Origin: Bacteroidales bacterium
GTDB lineage: Bacteria; Bacteroidota; Bacteroidia; Bacteroidales; UBA7960
Assembly: GCA_019429055.1 (NCBI GenBank)
Contig: JAHYJP010000011.1
Span: 1-43,913 of the forward strand
DNA length: 43,913 nucleotides
Reading direction: 5' to 3'
Within the stretch, counting starts at the first letter, position 1. Every line of letters starts with the position of its first letter. The notes under the pieces are model-generated. The model had not been told where the DNA came from. It did no database searches and saw nothing but the letters and a program-made list of their open reading frames with translations. Shown here piece by piece: positions 9,489 to 20,400 of the stretch. A program made the translations under genes and the position numbers.

Positions 9489-9851
9489 TATATTGAGTTT
9501 CTTTTAATAACAATCGATGATAGCCAATGGTTTGTTCTCAATGTAAAAACTACAAATAAAGTTGTTATATGCCAGACAGATTAATTTTATAATAAAATTG
9601 TTAATTTTTTTTTCTTCCGGAAAAGGCAACAGAAGGCTGTTTGCCGATAAAACAATGGATTGAGAGTTAAAAACCCCGAAATTCTTCTAAAGAAAATCAA
9701 TTGATGATTACTTTTATATAAATTTCATAAAATTCCGGTGGGTTTTTACCGTTATGTATAATTAGCAGTGTCCATAAACATTTCCCCGGACTAAGAGTTT
9801 GATTTAACAGGTGTGGGCACAGGGCTACATTTGAAATTATAGATCGGAAAG

Positions 9852-12524
9852 ATGAGAAGTAAATTATTTGGAGAAAAACATCTGAAAACCAAAGTGTTTT
9901 TAAGTTATGCATTGATCATTCTATTGATTTCTTCCATCGTTTATTTTACAATCAGCAGTTTTCAGCAACTTACCCAATCCTCTGATGAACTGGCAAAACC
10001 CAATGCAAGAATAGAATTACTTCATGATATCCTTTTCACTATTTATAATGCTGAGAGCAATATCCGGTCGTACACGCTCAGCGAGCAGGAAGAAACTTTG
10101 AATGCTTATTTCCTGGAGCTTTCCAATATCAATGATATGGTTGATTCATTGCTTATTCTGGCCGGAAGTGATAGATACTTTCTCCGGATGATTGACTCTG
10201 TAAATATTAAGTTGAATGAAAAAACTGAGCTTCTTGAGCAGTTTATAGAATTAAAGAGGCAGGATGAAAACTCTATCTTTTATCAGAGAGCATTGCATGA
10301 AATACTTCAGATAGCAGAAGGAGAAGGCAAACTCAGAGAAATTACCCATCAGAGTATTTTTGATCCTGAATTTAACGATTCAATTTCTGAAGGTTATCTT
10401 GAAGAAGTTTCGGAAGAGCGGGAATCGGCCTTTAGGAGACTTTGGAAATCAATTACTGGTAGAGATGATAAGAAAGATAAAGAGCAAGAACAGGTTGCTG
10501 AGGAGAATGAATTCACTGCAATTGAAACTGATGACTCTCAAATTGCTCAGCAGGTAAGAACCGATTCAATTATAACAGTTTACAGGGATACTGATGATTT
10601 AAGGGGTGATATTGAAAGTACACTCAGGAGCATAGCACAATCGATGGTAAGGAAACAGCAGAGATTAAAAGCTGAGGAAAACCGCATTCTGAAAGAGGAT
10701 AAGGAAGTTATGGATCGGATCTGGGGCTATGTTAAATTGCTTGAAGACTATGAAAGAGCCAATGCCGTTGAAAAAGCACAAACGGCCCATTACACAGTAA
10801 GGTCAACAACAAATAAGATCTTTTACATTGTAATTTTCTCCCTCTTTGTTCTTATCGTCTTTTCAATGTTTCTTGTTTCAGATATTAATAAAAGCAGGTT
10901 TTATAAAAACCAGCTGGTGCATGCAAAAAACAGAGCTGAGGATCTATTGCTGGTAAAACAACGCTTTATGGCCAACATAAGTCATGAAATCCGGACACCT
11001 CTTAACAGCATTATAGGATTTTCGAGGCAACTTGGCAAGATTGATCTTAAAAAAGAACATAAAACGTTTGTAAATGCCATAAATCAATCTTCCGTTCATT
11101 TGCTCAATATGGTAAATGACATTCTTGACTTTTCGAAAATTGAAGCTGGAAAAATACATCTTGAAGATATATACCTGAACATCAAAGAAATTGCAAAGGA
11201 GGTTCATAACACCCTTCATATTATTGCTACAGAAAAAAAGATAGACTTTAAAATTGACACAAGAAGTTTGAAAAATCATGATGTGTCGGGCGATCCGATA
11301 CGTATCAGGCAAATCCTGCTTAATATTGCAGGTAATGCAATCAAGTTTACTGAAAAAGGCTCGGTGGAGATGGTTTTATCGGATTATGTGAAAGAAGAAA
11401 ATCCGGAAATCAGCTATGTAAGTATAAGAATTACGGATACCGGAGTAGGTATTGCACCGGCAGATCAGGAAAAAATATTTGAAGAGTTTGCACAGAGCGA
11501 CAACCAGGTCAGCAGAAAATTCGGTGGTACAGGGCTGGGTTTGTCAATCAGTAAAAAGCTGGTGGAGATCATGAACGGGAGTATCGAACTGATAAGTAGC
11601 AAAGGCAAAGGAACCACCTTTACCATTCATTTGCCTTTAAAAATTGCGGAGAAACCTGCTGAGCAGGTAATAAAAGAACCTGAAAAAACAGATGAAAAGT
11701 TAACTGCAAAGATATTACTGGTTGAAGATGATAAACTGAATCGTTTGTTGCTGAAGTCTGTTTTTAATGATTATCCTGGAATCCATCTGCTGGAAGCCGA
11801 AGATGCATTAAAGGGTCTTGAACTTATCAAAAAGGAAAAATTTGATCTGATCATTACGGATATCCAGATGCCCGGAATGAGCGGTATTGAAATGGTCAGA
11901 CAAATGAAACAGATCCCTGATGTTGTAAATTTCAAAACCCCGGTTCTGGCCTTTACGGCTGATATTACACCGGAAAATATTGTTGAAATAGAGCAAAACG
12001 GAATTGATGATTATATTACAAAACCGGTTGATGAAAATCAGTTACTAAATAAAATTTCAGAGTTACTGAATGCAAATAAACGAGCAACCTATACTGATTT
12101 AACTGATCCGAAGCAGATCGATCATCGGGATCCGGATTCCGACAGAAGTGTTTCATCTCCTGGTAATAAACTCTACGATCTGGAAGGTCTGAAGAGATTT
12201 ACCGGAAATGATGAAAAATCAATGATCTTGATTATTGAAGCATTCCTGGATGATACTAAAAAACACATTAAAGAACTGGAAGCAGGTTTGGAAGATGATA
12301 ACCGACATGGTATATTTCAGATTGCACATAAAATGTCGAATATGTTTGATATACTGATTGTAAATGGTGCAACAGATAATCTGAAGAACCTGAGTCGTAT
12401 AATGGATAACAACATTACTGAAAAAGAAATAGCAGAAAATGTGAATCGGGTTATTGATGTTAGTAAAGAGTTGGTAAAAAGTCTGAAATCCGACCTTGAA
12501 GAGCTTGTTGAAAGGAGTGCCTGA
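9852..12524 (+). CDS. Hybrid sensor histidine kinase with HisKA, HATPase, REC and Hpt domains
   Basis: Two TM segments flanking ~290 aa sensor; ANISHEIRTPLNSIIGFSRQL; GTGLGLSISKKLVEIM; DLIITDIQMPGMSG; Hpt-like IFQIAHKMSNMFDIL. Confidence 0.92.
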   Translation: MRSKLFGEKHLKTKVFLSYALIILLISSIVYFTISSFQQLTQSSDELAKPNARIELLHDILFTIYNAESNIRSYTLSEQEETLNAYFLELSNINDMVDSLLILAGSDRYFLRMIDSVNIKLNEKTELLEQFIELKRQDENSIFYQRALHEILQIAEGEGKLREITHQSIFDPEFNDSISEGYLEEVSEERESAFRRLWKSITGRDDKKDKEQEQVAEENEFTAIETDDSQIAQQVRTDSIITVYRDTDDLRGDIESTLRSIAQSMVRKQQRLKAEENRILKEDKEVMDRIWGYVKLLEDYERANAVEKAQTAHYTVRSTTNKIFYIVIFSLFVLIVFSMFLVSDINKSRFYKNQLVHAKNRAEDLLLVKQRFMANISHEIRTPLNSIIGFSRQLGKIDLKKEHKTFVNAINQSSVHLLNMVNDILDFSKIEAGKIHLEDIYLNIKEIAKEVHNTLHIIATEKKIDFKIDTRSLKNHDVSGDPIRIRQILLNIAGNAIKFTEKGSVEMVLSDYVKEENPEISYVSIRITDTGVGIAPADQEKIFEEFAQSDNQVSRKFGGTGLGLSISKKLVEIMNGSIELISSKGKGTTFTIHLPLKIAEKPAEQVIKEPEKTDEKLTAKILLVEDDKLNRLLLKSVFNDYPGIHLLEAEDALKGLELIKKEKFDLIITDIQMPGMSGIEMVRQMKQIPDVVNFKTPVLAFTADITPENIVEIEQNGIDDYITKPVDENQLLNKISELLNANKRATYTDLTDPKQIDHRDPDSDRSVSSPGNKLYDLEGLKRFTGNDEKSMILIIEAFLDDTKKHIKELEAGLEDDNRHGIFQIAHKMSNMFDILIVNGATDNLKNLSRIMDNNITEKEIAENVNRVIDVSKELVKSLKSDLEELVERSA

Positions 12525-12546
12525 TTATAAATAATTTCCAACTCAC

Positions 12547-13929
12547 TTAATCAAGCGAGATACCATAAAGCTTTAACTTATTATATAATGTTCTGCGGTC
12601 GATATTAAGCAATTTTGCAGCTTTTGATTTATTGTATTTTACTTTTTGCAGGGTTTCAATGATAATTTCTTTTTCAGTAATTCCGGTCTGAACTTTCAGA
12701 TAGTTCTCCGAATCGTTGTGGTCCGATTTGCTCTGATCTTTAACTGCTGAAAAAATAATTTCCCGGGGCAGTGCACTTTTGTCCAGTTCATTTCCTTTGC
12801 TTAATAAGACTGCTCTCCGGATCACGTTTTTAACTTCCCTTATGTTACCGGGCCATGAGTAATTAACCAAAACTTCCATAAGATTATCCGGGATTACTTT
12901 CACATCTCTGCCCAGTTCAGCATTGGCTTTTTTGAGAAAATGATTCACAAAAGGTTGAATGTCTGATTTTCTTTCCCTTAAGGGATGCACATGAATAGTA
13001 AACTCATTGAGCCTGTGGTATAAATCTTCGCGGAAATTCCCATTCTTAACTTCCTTTTGCAGATCTTCGTTGGTTGCAACGATAATCCTTACATCAACAG
13101 CTATATCTTTATTGCTGCCGATTTTCCGGATTTGCCTTTCCTGGATAGCTCTCAGAAGTTTTATCTGAATATCATAGGAAAGGTTTCCGATCTCATCAAG
13201 AAAAATAGTGCCGTGGTTGGCCACTTCAAACTGGCCGGTTTTATCCTGTATCGCACCGGTAAACGAACCTTTTAAGTGTCCGAAAAACTCACTGCCTGCC
13301 AGATCTTTGGAGAGAGCACCACAATCAACAGCAATAAATGGATTTTTATTTCGCCGGCTCATTTCGTGTATCTTTCTTGCAATAAATTCCTTACCAGTGC
13401 CGCTTTCACCCTGAATTATCACCGACATTTCTGTTGGCGCAACCAGGCTGATATGTTCATGCATCAGTTTGGATTCATTGCTGGTGGCTTCCAGATATTC
13501 TGCCAGAACCGGATATTCTGTTATAGATTTACTGGCAGGCTGTTTTTCATCGTTTTCATTAGGACTATGTTTTTTTAAACCTGTATTTATATGATCCAGC
13601 AATTCTTCAGGATTGACCGGCTTTGCAATATATTCGTATGCCCCGTGTTTTATGGCTTTCACCGCCATACGGATATCGCCATAGGCAGTCATCAGAATAA
13701 CCAGTGTTTCTTTTCTGTTTTCCTTGATTATTTTCAGAAGCTCGATACCGTTTTGATCAGGAAGTCGGAAATCGGTAAGAACCACATCATAAGAACCGGA
13801 ACGAATTTTTTCTGATGCTTTCTGTGCCGAAGAAGCAGTTTCTGTTTTAAAACCTTGCCTTTCAAGAAAGGTTTTTAATGTTATGGAAAAGCTGGTATCA
13901 TCTTCTACGATCAATATTTTCCGGTCCAT
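12547..13929 (-). CDS. Sigma-54-dependent NtrC-family response regulator
   Basis: REC (VVLTDFRLPDQNGIELL), AAA+ (GESGTGKEFIARKIHEMS, GSFTGA, FLDEIGNLSYDIQIKLLRAIQE), Fis-type HTH (NKSKAAKLLNIDRRTLYNKLKLYGI). Confidence 0.95.
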   Translation of the reverse strand: MDRKILIVEDDTSFSITLKTFLERQGFKTETASSAQKASEKIRSGSYDVVLTDFRLPDQNGIELLKIIKENRKETLVILMTAYGDIRMAVKAIKHGAYEYIAKPVNPEELLDHINTGLKKHSPNENDEKQPASKSITEYPVLAEYLEATSNESKLMHEHISLVAPTEMSVIIQGESGTGKEFIARKIHEMSRRNKNPFIAVDCGALSKDLAGSEFFGHLKGSFTGAIQDKTGQFEVANHGTIFLDEIGNLSYDIQIKLLRAIQERQIRKIGSNKDIAVDVRIIVATNEDLQKEVKNGNFREDLYHRLNEFTIHVHPLRERKSDIQPFVNHFLKKANAELGRDVKVIPDNLMEVLVNYSWPGNIREVKNVIRRAVLLSKGNELDKSALPREIIFSAVKDQSKSDHNDSENYLKVQTGITEKEIIIETLQKVKYNKSKAAKLLNIDRRTLYNKLKLYGISLD

Positions 13930-14269
13930 CTTCGCAGTTTTGTTAATTTATTTGATATACCTGATTAAAGTAGTAACAACACACAAAACCCTCCCTGGGG
14001 TACTTCGGTTGCAAGATGCCTCAATATTTCACAAATATAGTTTTAATTGTTTTAAAAAATGATTTTGAAAAAAATAGTAACATACCCTCTCTGATTTTTC
14101 AAAGGTGAGCGAAAAAACAAGCTGTCGCTGTTTATCCCCAGATTGGGGAAAACTCTGTAAAGAAATATGTATAGAAATAAAGAAAAGTTGAGTATGAAAT
14201 TCTGATATTAGTGTTTACAAAACTGATATACAGATAAATACAGAATGTAAATTGGTTTTGTACCAGGAT

Positions 14270-14286
14270 TTGGCATAAAAATTTCT
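14270..14286 (+). promoter_or_regulatory. Candidate sigma-54 promoter (TTGGCAT-N5-TTTCT)
   Basis: Near match to TTGGCAC-N5-TTGCA with correct GG-to-C spacing, ~50 nt upstream of the ATG at 14337. Confidence 0.35.
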
Positions 14287-14336
14287 TATATTCGATTTAG
14301 ATAACTAATTTATTATTAACCTATTAAAATTGAATT

Positions 14337-14546
14337 ATGAAGAAAGCAGGAATATTGATAATTGTGGTAGGAATTCTGATTACCATTTTTACAGGTATAA
14401 GTTTTAAAACTGAGGAAGAAGTTCTTGAGATCGGCGACTTTGAATTAACCCGTGAGGAAGAACATGAGGTAAACTGGGCTCCCTGGGTTGGTGTAGTTGT
14501 AGTAGCTGCAGGAGTTGTTGTTATGCTTACAGCAAAGAAAAAGTAA
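14337..14546 (+). CDS. Small two-TM membrane protein
   Basis: 69 aa; N- and C-terminal hydrophobic segments with acidic centre. Confidence 0.7.
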   Translation: MKKAGILIIVVGILITIFTGISFKTEEEVLEIGDFELTREEEHEVNWAPWVGVVVVAAGVVVMLTAKKK

Positions 14547-14580
14547 TTTGTTTTTATTTCTTAACCTAAAACCTTAAGCT

Positions 14581-14730
14581 ATGAGATTTCTTTATTACAT
14601 AGCAGTTTTGCTGATCCTATTATGGGCTATCGGTTTTCTGGCCCTCAATCTTGGCTCATTAATTCACATCTTGCTGGTATTGGCTGTAATTTCAGTATTG
14701 TTAAGATTAATTCGTGGTAAAAGATTGTAA
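14581..14730 (+). CDS. lmo0937-family-like small membrane protein (49 aa; absent from the ORF track)
   Basis: ATG...TAA translating MRFLYYIAVLLILLWAIGFLALNLGSLIHILLVLAVISVLLRLIRGKRL, characteristic of the lmo0937/DUF5670 family. Confidence 0.85.
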   Translation: MRFLYYIAVLLILLWAIGFLALNLGSLIHILLVLAVISVLLRLIRGKRL

Positions 14731-14760
14731 AGAGAGTGCATTACTGATTTTTTAAAAATA

Positions 14761-14794
14761 AAAAAGCTGTCCGGACAATGCCGGACAGCTTTTT
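14761..14794. terminator. Bidirectional intrinsic terminator
   Basis: AAAAAGCTGTCCGG (14761-14774) / CCGGACAGCTTTTT (14781-14794), perfect 14-bp stem. Confidence 0.93.
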
Positions 14795-14831
14795 ATTGAT
14801 GTAAATAAACTACATCAAGGGGGTCACCAAT

Positions 14832-15749
14832 CTAATCGATACTTACAACAAGATATCGTGTATTGCTCCAGAATTTTTCCGGATTTTCTATGACAATCTG
14901 TGTACCTTCATCTTCTGTGGTTTCTACAAAATAGGAGTCCCTGGGGTGGGTACTTACCAGTTTAAGACTTGATGCTGGTACCATTACCTTATCAACCTGC
15001 GAGATATTTACCCTTGTAAAATATTCAGTATTTACATCAGAACTAACCACACTTGTGCGACCAATACCCAGTATTCCACCTTGTCTGTCGATAATTTCTT
15101 GGTCCTGCAGTTCTTTGCGGGTACCAAATACATAATAAGCCGTATTTAGCTGTTCTGTTTGTTCTTCTATTAACTGAAGTCTCTCAGTATTTTCTTCCTC
15201 CAACCTGTCGATTGTTGCTGTAAGTTCTGCATTGTAAATATTAAGTTCATTCATGCTGTCGCGCAATTGACTGATCTCAACATTTCTTTCTTCAATTTCA
15301 GAGGTGAGACTTGCCACCAGATTCTCAAATTCCTGAATTTTTACATTTGATTCGCGAATCTGACGATTAAGGGACGCAAGCCTTTTGCGGTTGTCTTCCA
15401 TAAGATCGCTGATGATCTTCAGATCGTCTTCAATTTGCTGACGTGCATCAGGGCCAATAAGATCTTTGTCACGGGTTTCCTCTGAGATCAGGTTTTGTCT
15501 TACTTTGATTTCATTAAGATTTTCCCTGATATTCGACATGGTTTCGAAAAACTCACTAAGGTGAACTTCTTTTTCTGCTGCGGTTTGACGGAGCATTTCA
15601 TTTTCTTCTGTCAGATTTGCTATCTCCTCCTGTTGCGTTTCCAGTTGCTGCTGGTTACAGGATGCCATTACAAACATTACCACCAATACAGAAGTAATTT
15701 TGAAAATACTCTGGATTTTTTTTTCACTCATTAAAACTGTCGTTTTCAT
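14832..15749 (-). CDS. Coiled-coil lipoprotein
   Basis: Lipobox-like VMASC; long Glu/Gln heptad region (QQEEIANLTEENEMLRQ...). Confidence 0.65.
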   Translation of the reverse strand: MKTTVLMSEKKIQSIFKITSVLVVMFVMASCNQQQLETQQEEIANLTEENEMLRQTAAEKEVHLSEFFETMSNIRENLNEIKVRQNLISEETRDKDLIGPDARQQIEDDLKIISDLMEDNRKRLASLNRQIRESNVKIQEFENLVASLTSEIEERNVEISQLRDSMNELNIYNAELTATIDRLEEENTERLQLIEEQTEQLNTAYYVFGTRKELQDQEIIDRQGGILGIGRTSVVSSDVNTEYFTRVNISQVDKVMVPASSLKLVSTHPRDSYFVETTEDEGTQIVIENPEKFWSNTRYLVVSID

Positions 15750-15975
15750 AATTGATCATTTTTTGTGTTTACATACATTATTACCAACATAATTGTTCCA
15801 ATTGTCTTCTGATTAAAAAAAACTTTTCATATATCTGATAACTAATATGTTATATTTACGCCTGGTATAATCCGGGAATAAGTTTTTATCTATACCGTGA
15901 AATTTAATTCACAGAATGAGAAATAAATGATTGTTTCCGTTTTGAACCACTTCAAACCAATTCTGTTTCTTTTCC

Positions 15976-17460
15976 ATGAAAAGGACAAATCAAACGAGTA
16001 ATTACGGATTTAATTTTCAGAATACTTACATAAAGCTTGACAAAAGGCTTTTTTCATCTTTAAATCCTGTAAGTGTAAAAAAACCTTCTGTTGCTTTATG
16101 GAATGAGACACTGGCGAAGGAATTGGGATTAGAATTTCCAGATGGTTACAAAAAAGACCTGGCTGAAATATTCTCCGGCAATCGTTTGCCGGAAGGTTCT
16201 CAACCGCTGGCCCAGGCATATGCCGGACATCAGTTTGGCCATTTTACCATGCTGGGCGACGGCCGGGCCATTTTGATGGGTGAACATATTACACCTGAAA
16301 ACAAAAAGTTCGATATACAATTTAAGGGTTCAGGGCAAACTCCCTACTCAAGAAGGGGAGATGGTAAAGCCACTCTTTACTCCATGTTGAGAGAATATCT
16401 CATAAGTGAGGCCATGCATCATCTGGGTATACCCACCAGCCGCAGCCTGGCTGTTGTTGCCACAGGAGAGGAGGTAATCCGCGAAACCACCCATCAGGGC
16501 GCAGTGCTTACCCGCGTTATGACAAGCCACATTCGGGTGGGTACTTTCGAATACATAAGGTATCTGCAACCCCAGCTGATTGAAGAGTTTACCCGTTATG
16601 TCATAAACCGGCATTTTCCTGATCTGGCAGAATCCGAAAATCCTGCTTTGGCACTTTTTGAGAAAGTGATGCAATTACAGATTGATCTGGTAGTCAACTG
16701 GATGCGGGTAGGATTTATACATGGGGTAATGAATACTGATAATATGAGCATCCCCGGTGAAACCTTTGATTATGGGCCATGTGCTTTTATGAATGATTAT
16801 CATTCCCAAAAGGTGTTCAGCTCCATTGATCATTATGGCCGGTATGCTTTTGGCAATCAGCCATCCATAGCACAATGGAATCTGGCTTGCTTTGCTTCTA
16901 CATTACTTTCACAGTTTGACGAAAATGAGGAAACCGCCACTGAAATGGCAAAGGAAAGGCTGGAAGAATTTGAAAAACAGTTCAGCAGTAAATTTGTATC
17001 CATGATGTGCCGGAAACTTGGCATTGACGACCCGGTATCAGGTGATGCTGAGTTGGTGGAAGAGTTGTTAAATCTTATGCAGGAGAACAAAGCTGACTAT
17101 ACCAATACTTTTCTTGGGTTGGAAAATAAAGGTATTCCATGTCTTTTTGACGGATCAAATATTTTTGAGAAAGAAGCTTTTTCAGGTTGGTTAAATAAGT
17201 GGGAAAACCGGGTTACACAAAATGGGTTTACAATGGAAGATGCAAAGAAAATCATGCAAAAAAATAATCCGGCTTTCATCCCCAGGAACCACCTCGTGGA
17301 AGAAGCCCTGGAGGCAGCTTCCAATAAAAGTGATTTTAATCCTTTCCATAAACTTCATAAGATTCTTTCAGATCCATATACTCGTCCCCGCGAAGTATCT
17401 TCTTATCAGCTCCCACCGCCTGGTGGTGATGCCGGGTATCAGACTTTTTGCGGCACCTGA
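15976..17460 (+). CDS. selO: Protein adenylyltransferase SelO (YdiU/UPF0061), Cys form
   Basis: HQFGHFTMLGDGRAILMGE, FKGSGQTPYSRRGDGKATLYSMLREYLISEAM, NTDNMSIPGETFDYGPCAFM; ends TFCGT with Cys where animal SelO has Sec. Confidence 0.95.
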   Translation: MKRTNQTSNYGFNFQNTYIKLDKRLFSSLNPVSVKKPSVALWNETLAKELGLEFPDGYKKDLAEIFSGNRLPEGSQPLAQAYAGHQFGHFTMLGDGRAILMGEHITPENKKFDIQFKGSGQTPYSRRGDGKATLYSMLREYLISEAMHHLGIPTSRSLAVVATGEEVIRETTHQGAVLTRVMTSHIRVGTFEYIRYLQPQLIEEFTRYVINRHFPDLAESENPALALFEKVMQLQIDLVVNWMRVGFIHGVMNTDNMSIPGETFDYGPCAFMNDYHSQKVFSSIDHYGRYAFGNQPSIAQWNLACFASTLLSQFDENEETATEMAKERLEEFEKQFSSKFVSMMCRKLGIDDPVSGDAELVEELLNLMQENKADYTNTFLGLENKGIPCLFDGSNIFEKEAFSGWLNKWENRVTQNGFTMEDAKKIMQKNNPAFIPRNHLVEEALEAASNKSDFNPFHKLHKILSDPYTRPREVSSYQLPPPGGDAGYQTFCGT

Positions 17461-17473
17461 TAATTTTTATGTG

Positions 17474-20400
17474 TTAATAAGCCAGATTGGGTCTGAGCAG
17501 TTTTTCTGCTTCTTCTGTTATGATGTTTTTTTTCAGGGCATACAATTCCACCTGCTCACGGGTAATTTTTCCCAGGTTGAAATAACGGGAGCGAGGGTGG
17601 GCAAAATACCAGCCTGAAACGGATGCTCCCGGCACCATGCTGAAACCTTCTGTTAAACGGGTACCGGCATTTTTTTCTGCGTCAAGCAGTTCAAATATTT
17701 TGAGTTTTTCGCTATGCTCGGGGCATGCAGGATAGCCACATGCCGGACGGATTCCTTCGTAACGTTCTTTTAACAGTTCGGAGAGATTCAGATTTTCCCT
17801 TGTATCATAAGCCCACAGCTCCTTGCGGACCTTTTCGTGAAGCAATTCGGCAAAGGCTTCTGCCAACCTGTCGGCCAGCATTTTAACCATAATGCTGTTG
17901 TAATCGTCTCGGTTCTTTTTAAATTCATCAGCCAGTTCATCTGCCCCGTGAATACTTACGGCAAATGCTCCCAGATGGTCTTCAATACCTGATTCTTTCG
18001 CTGCAATATAATCCGCCAGTGAAAGGTTGAACTTGCCGGGTTCTTCCTTGATTTCCTGTATGCGCAGGAAATTGAACCGCATTTCTTCTTCTTTACGATT
18101 TTTATCTTTGAAAATAATTATGTCTTCGTCTTCACTGTTGGCGGGAAATATTCCTGCTACTCCTTTTGCCCGAATGGATTGCTCTTCAATAAGCTTCTTC
18201 AATAAGTTTCTGGCGTCGTCAAACAATTTACGTGCTTCTTCCCCTTTCAATGGATCTTCCAGTATTTCAGGGTATTTTCCTTTGATTTCCCATCCGTAAA
18301 AGAAAAAAGTCCAGTCGATATATTCAGCAATTTCATTGAGTGAATAATTATCGAAAATATGAACACCGGGCCGGGCAGGTTTTGTAATGTTGGCCTGTTC
18401 GGGTACATAAGGAAATTTCTTTTTGCGGGCCTGTTCCATCTTCAGGTATTGCTTTTGCGCATTACGTTGCTCGTGCTCAAAAACAAGGTTTTTGTAATTT
18501 TCTTCCGTCTGGTTAAGAAATGATGATTTCTCCTGTGAGATCAATGCACTGCAAACTTTGGCTGCGCGGGAGGCGTCTTTAACATGTATTACGCCATGGT
18601 CATAGGCAGGAGCAATTTTTACCGCCGTGTGCAAAACACTGGTGGTGGCACCTCCGATGAGCAGGGGAAGCTCGAATTCCTGTTTCTTCATTTCTGAAGC
18701 TACATGCACCATTTCATCAAGAGAAGGGGTTATGAGACCGCTCAATCCTATGATATCAACCTTTTCATCTCTGGCCACCTGAAGTATTTTATCACAAGGT
18801 ACCATTACACCCAGGTCAATGATTTCAAATCCATTACAGGCAAGCACAACGCCTACAATATTTTTTCCGATATCGTGTACATCACCTTTAACGGTTGCCA
18901 GCAATACTTTTCCGGCACTTGAAACATCGCCGTGAAGTGCTTTTTCTTCTTCAATGAATGGTGTAAGATAAGCTACAGCTTTTTTCATAACCCTGGCGCT
19001 TTTTACCACCTGCGGCAAAAACATTTTGCCCGAACCGAATAAGTCACCCACTTTATTCATGCCATCCATAAGCGGACCCTCAATTACTTCCAGTGCTTTG
19101 GCCATTTGCTGCCGCATTTCTTCTACATCGGCCTCAATAAACTCATCTTTACCTTTTACCAAAGCATGAGAAAGCCTTTCGCGGATTTCAAGCATTCTCC
19201 AGGCATTCTTATCCAGGTTTTCTTTACGGTCCTCCTGCTGGTCTTTTACCCTTTCGGCATATAGCAACAGGCGCTCTGTGGCATCTTTCCTCCTGTTAAG
19301 AATGGCATCTTCAACCAGACGAAGCAGGTCTCTGGGTATTTCGTCATATACCTGCAGCAGGGCAGGGTTTACAATTCCCATGTCCATGCCTGCCTGTATG
19401 GCATGATACAGAAAAGCCGAATGCAGGGCTTCCCTGATGATATTATTGCCGCGGAATGAGAATGACAGGTTGCTTACCCCGCCGCTTATGTGCACATGGG
19501 GTAGGTTTTCGTTTATCCATCTGCAGGCGCGGATATAATCAAGAGCATAATTGTTGTGCTCACTGATGCCGGTGGCAATGGCCAGCACATTGGGGTCGAA
19601 GATGATGTCACGAGCCGGGAAATTGATTTTCTCGGTCAGAAGTTTGTAGGCACGTTCGGCAATTACAATCTTGCGTTCAAAAGAATCGGCCTGGCCCTTT
19701 TCATCAAAAAGCATGACTACAACAGCTGCTCCGTATTGTTTTACAAGCCTTGCCTGACGCAAAAATTCCTCTTCGCCTTCTTTAAGACTGATAGAGTTGA
19801 CAATTGATTTTCCCTGCACGCATTTCAGCCCGGCTTCAATAACTTCCCATTTCGATGAATCAATCATCAGCGGAACCTTGGAAATATCAGGTTCTGCGGC
19901 AATATAATTCAGGAATGAAGTCATGGCTTTTTGTGCATCTATCATGGCATCATCCATGCAGATGTCAATGATTTGGGCTCCGTTTTCAACCTGGTCCAGT
20001 GCAATGCTGAGTGCTTCTTCGTATTTTTCTTCTTTAATTAACCGGGCAAATTTTGTTGATCCTGCTACATTGGTTCGCTCACCGATATTGATAAAATTGG
20101 AGTCAGGCCTTATTTCGAGATGTTCAAGGCCGCTTAGGAAAGTGTTGTTTGATGGTTCAGGAATCTGTCGCGGAGCATACTTCTCAGCCAGATGGGCAAT
20201 ACGTTCAACATGTTCAGGGGTAGTGCCACAACATCCGCCAATGATGTTTACCAGGCCATCTTCAAGAAACCCTTCAATGATATCGGCCATAATGGTGGCT
20301 GACTGATCATACTGACCAAACTGGTTAGGTAAACCTGCATTGGGATGGGCGCTTACGGCAAAAGGCGCCATATTGCTGAGTATTTCCAGGAAAGGTTTGA

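Noticed and set aside
14132-14140. TTATCCCCA resembling a DnaA box (TTATCCACA)
   Set aside because: Single mismatched copy with no cluster or origin-associated genes; better read as part of the local palindrome.
17443-17463. Possible selenocysteine (TGA) at the end of SelO
   Set aside because: The codon at the Sec-equivalent position is TGC (Cys) and the terminal TGA is immediately followed by TAA.
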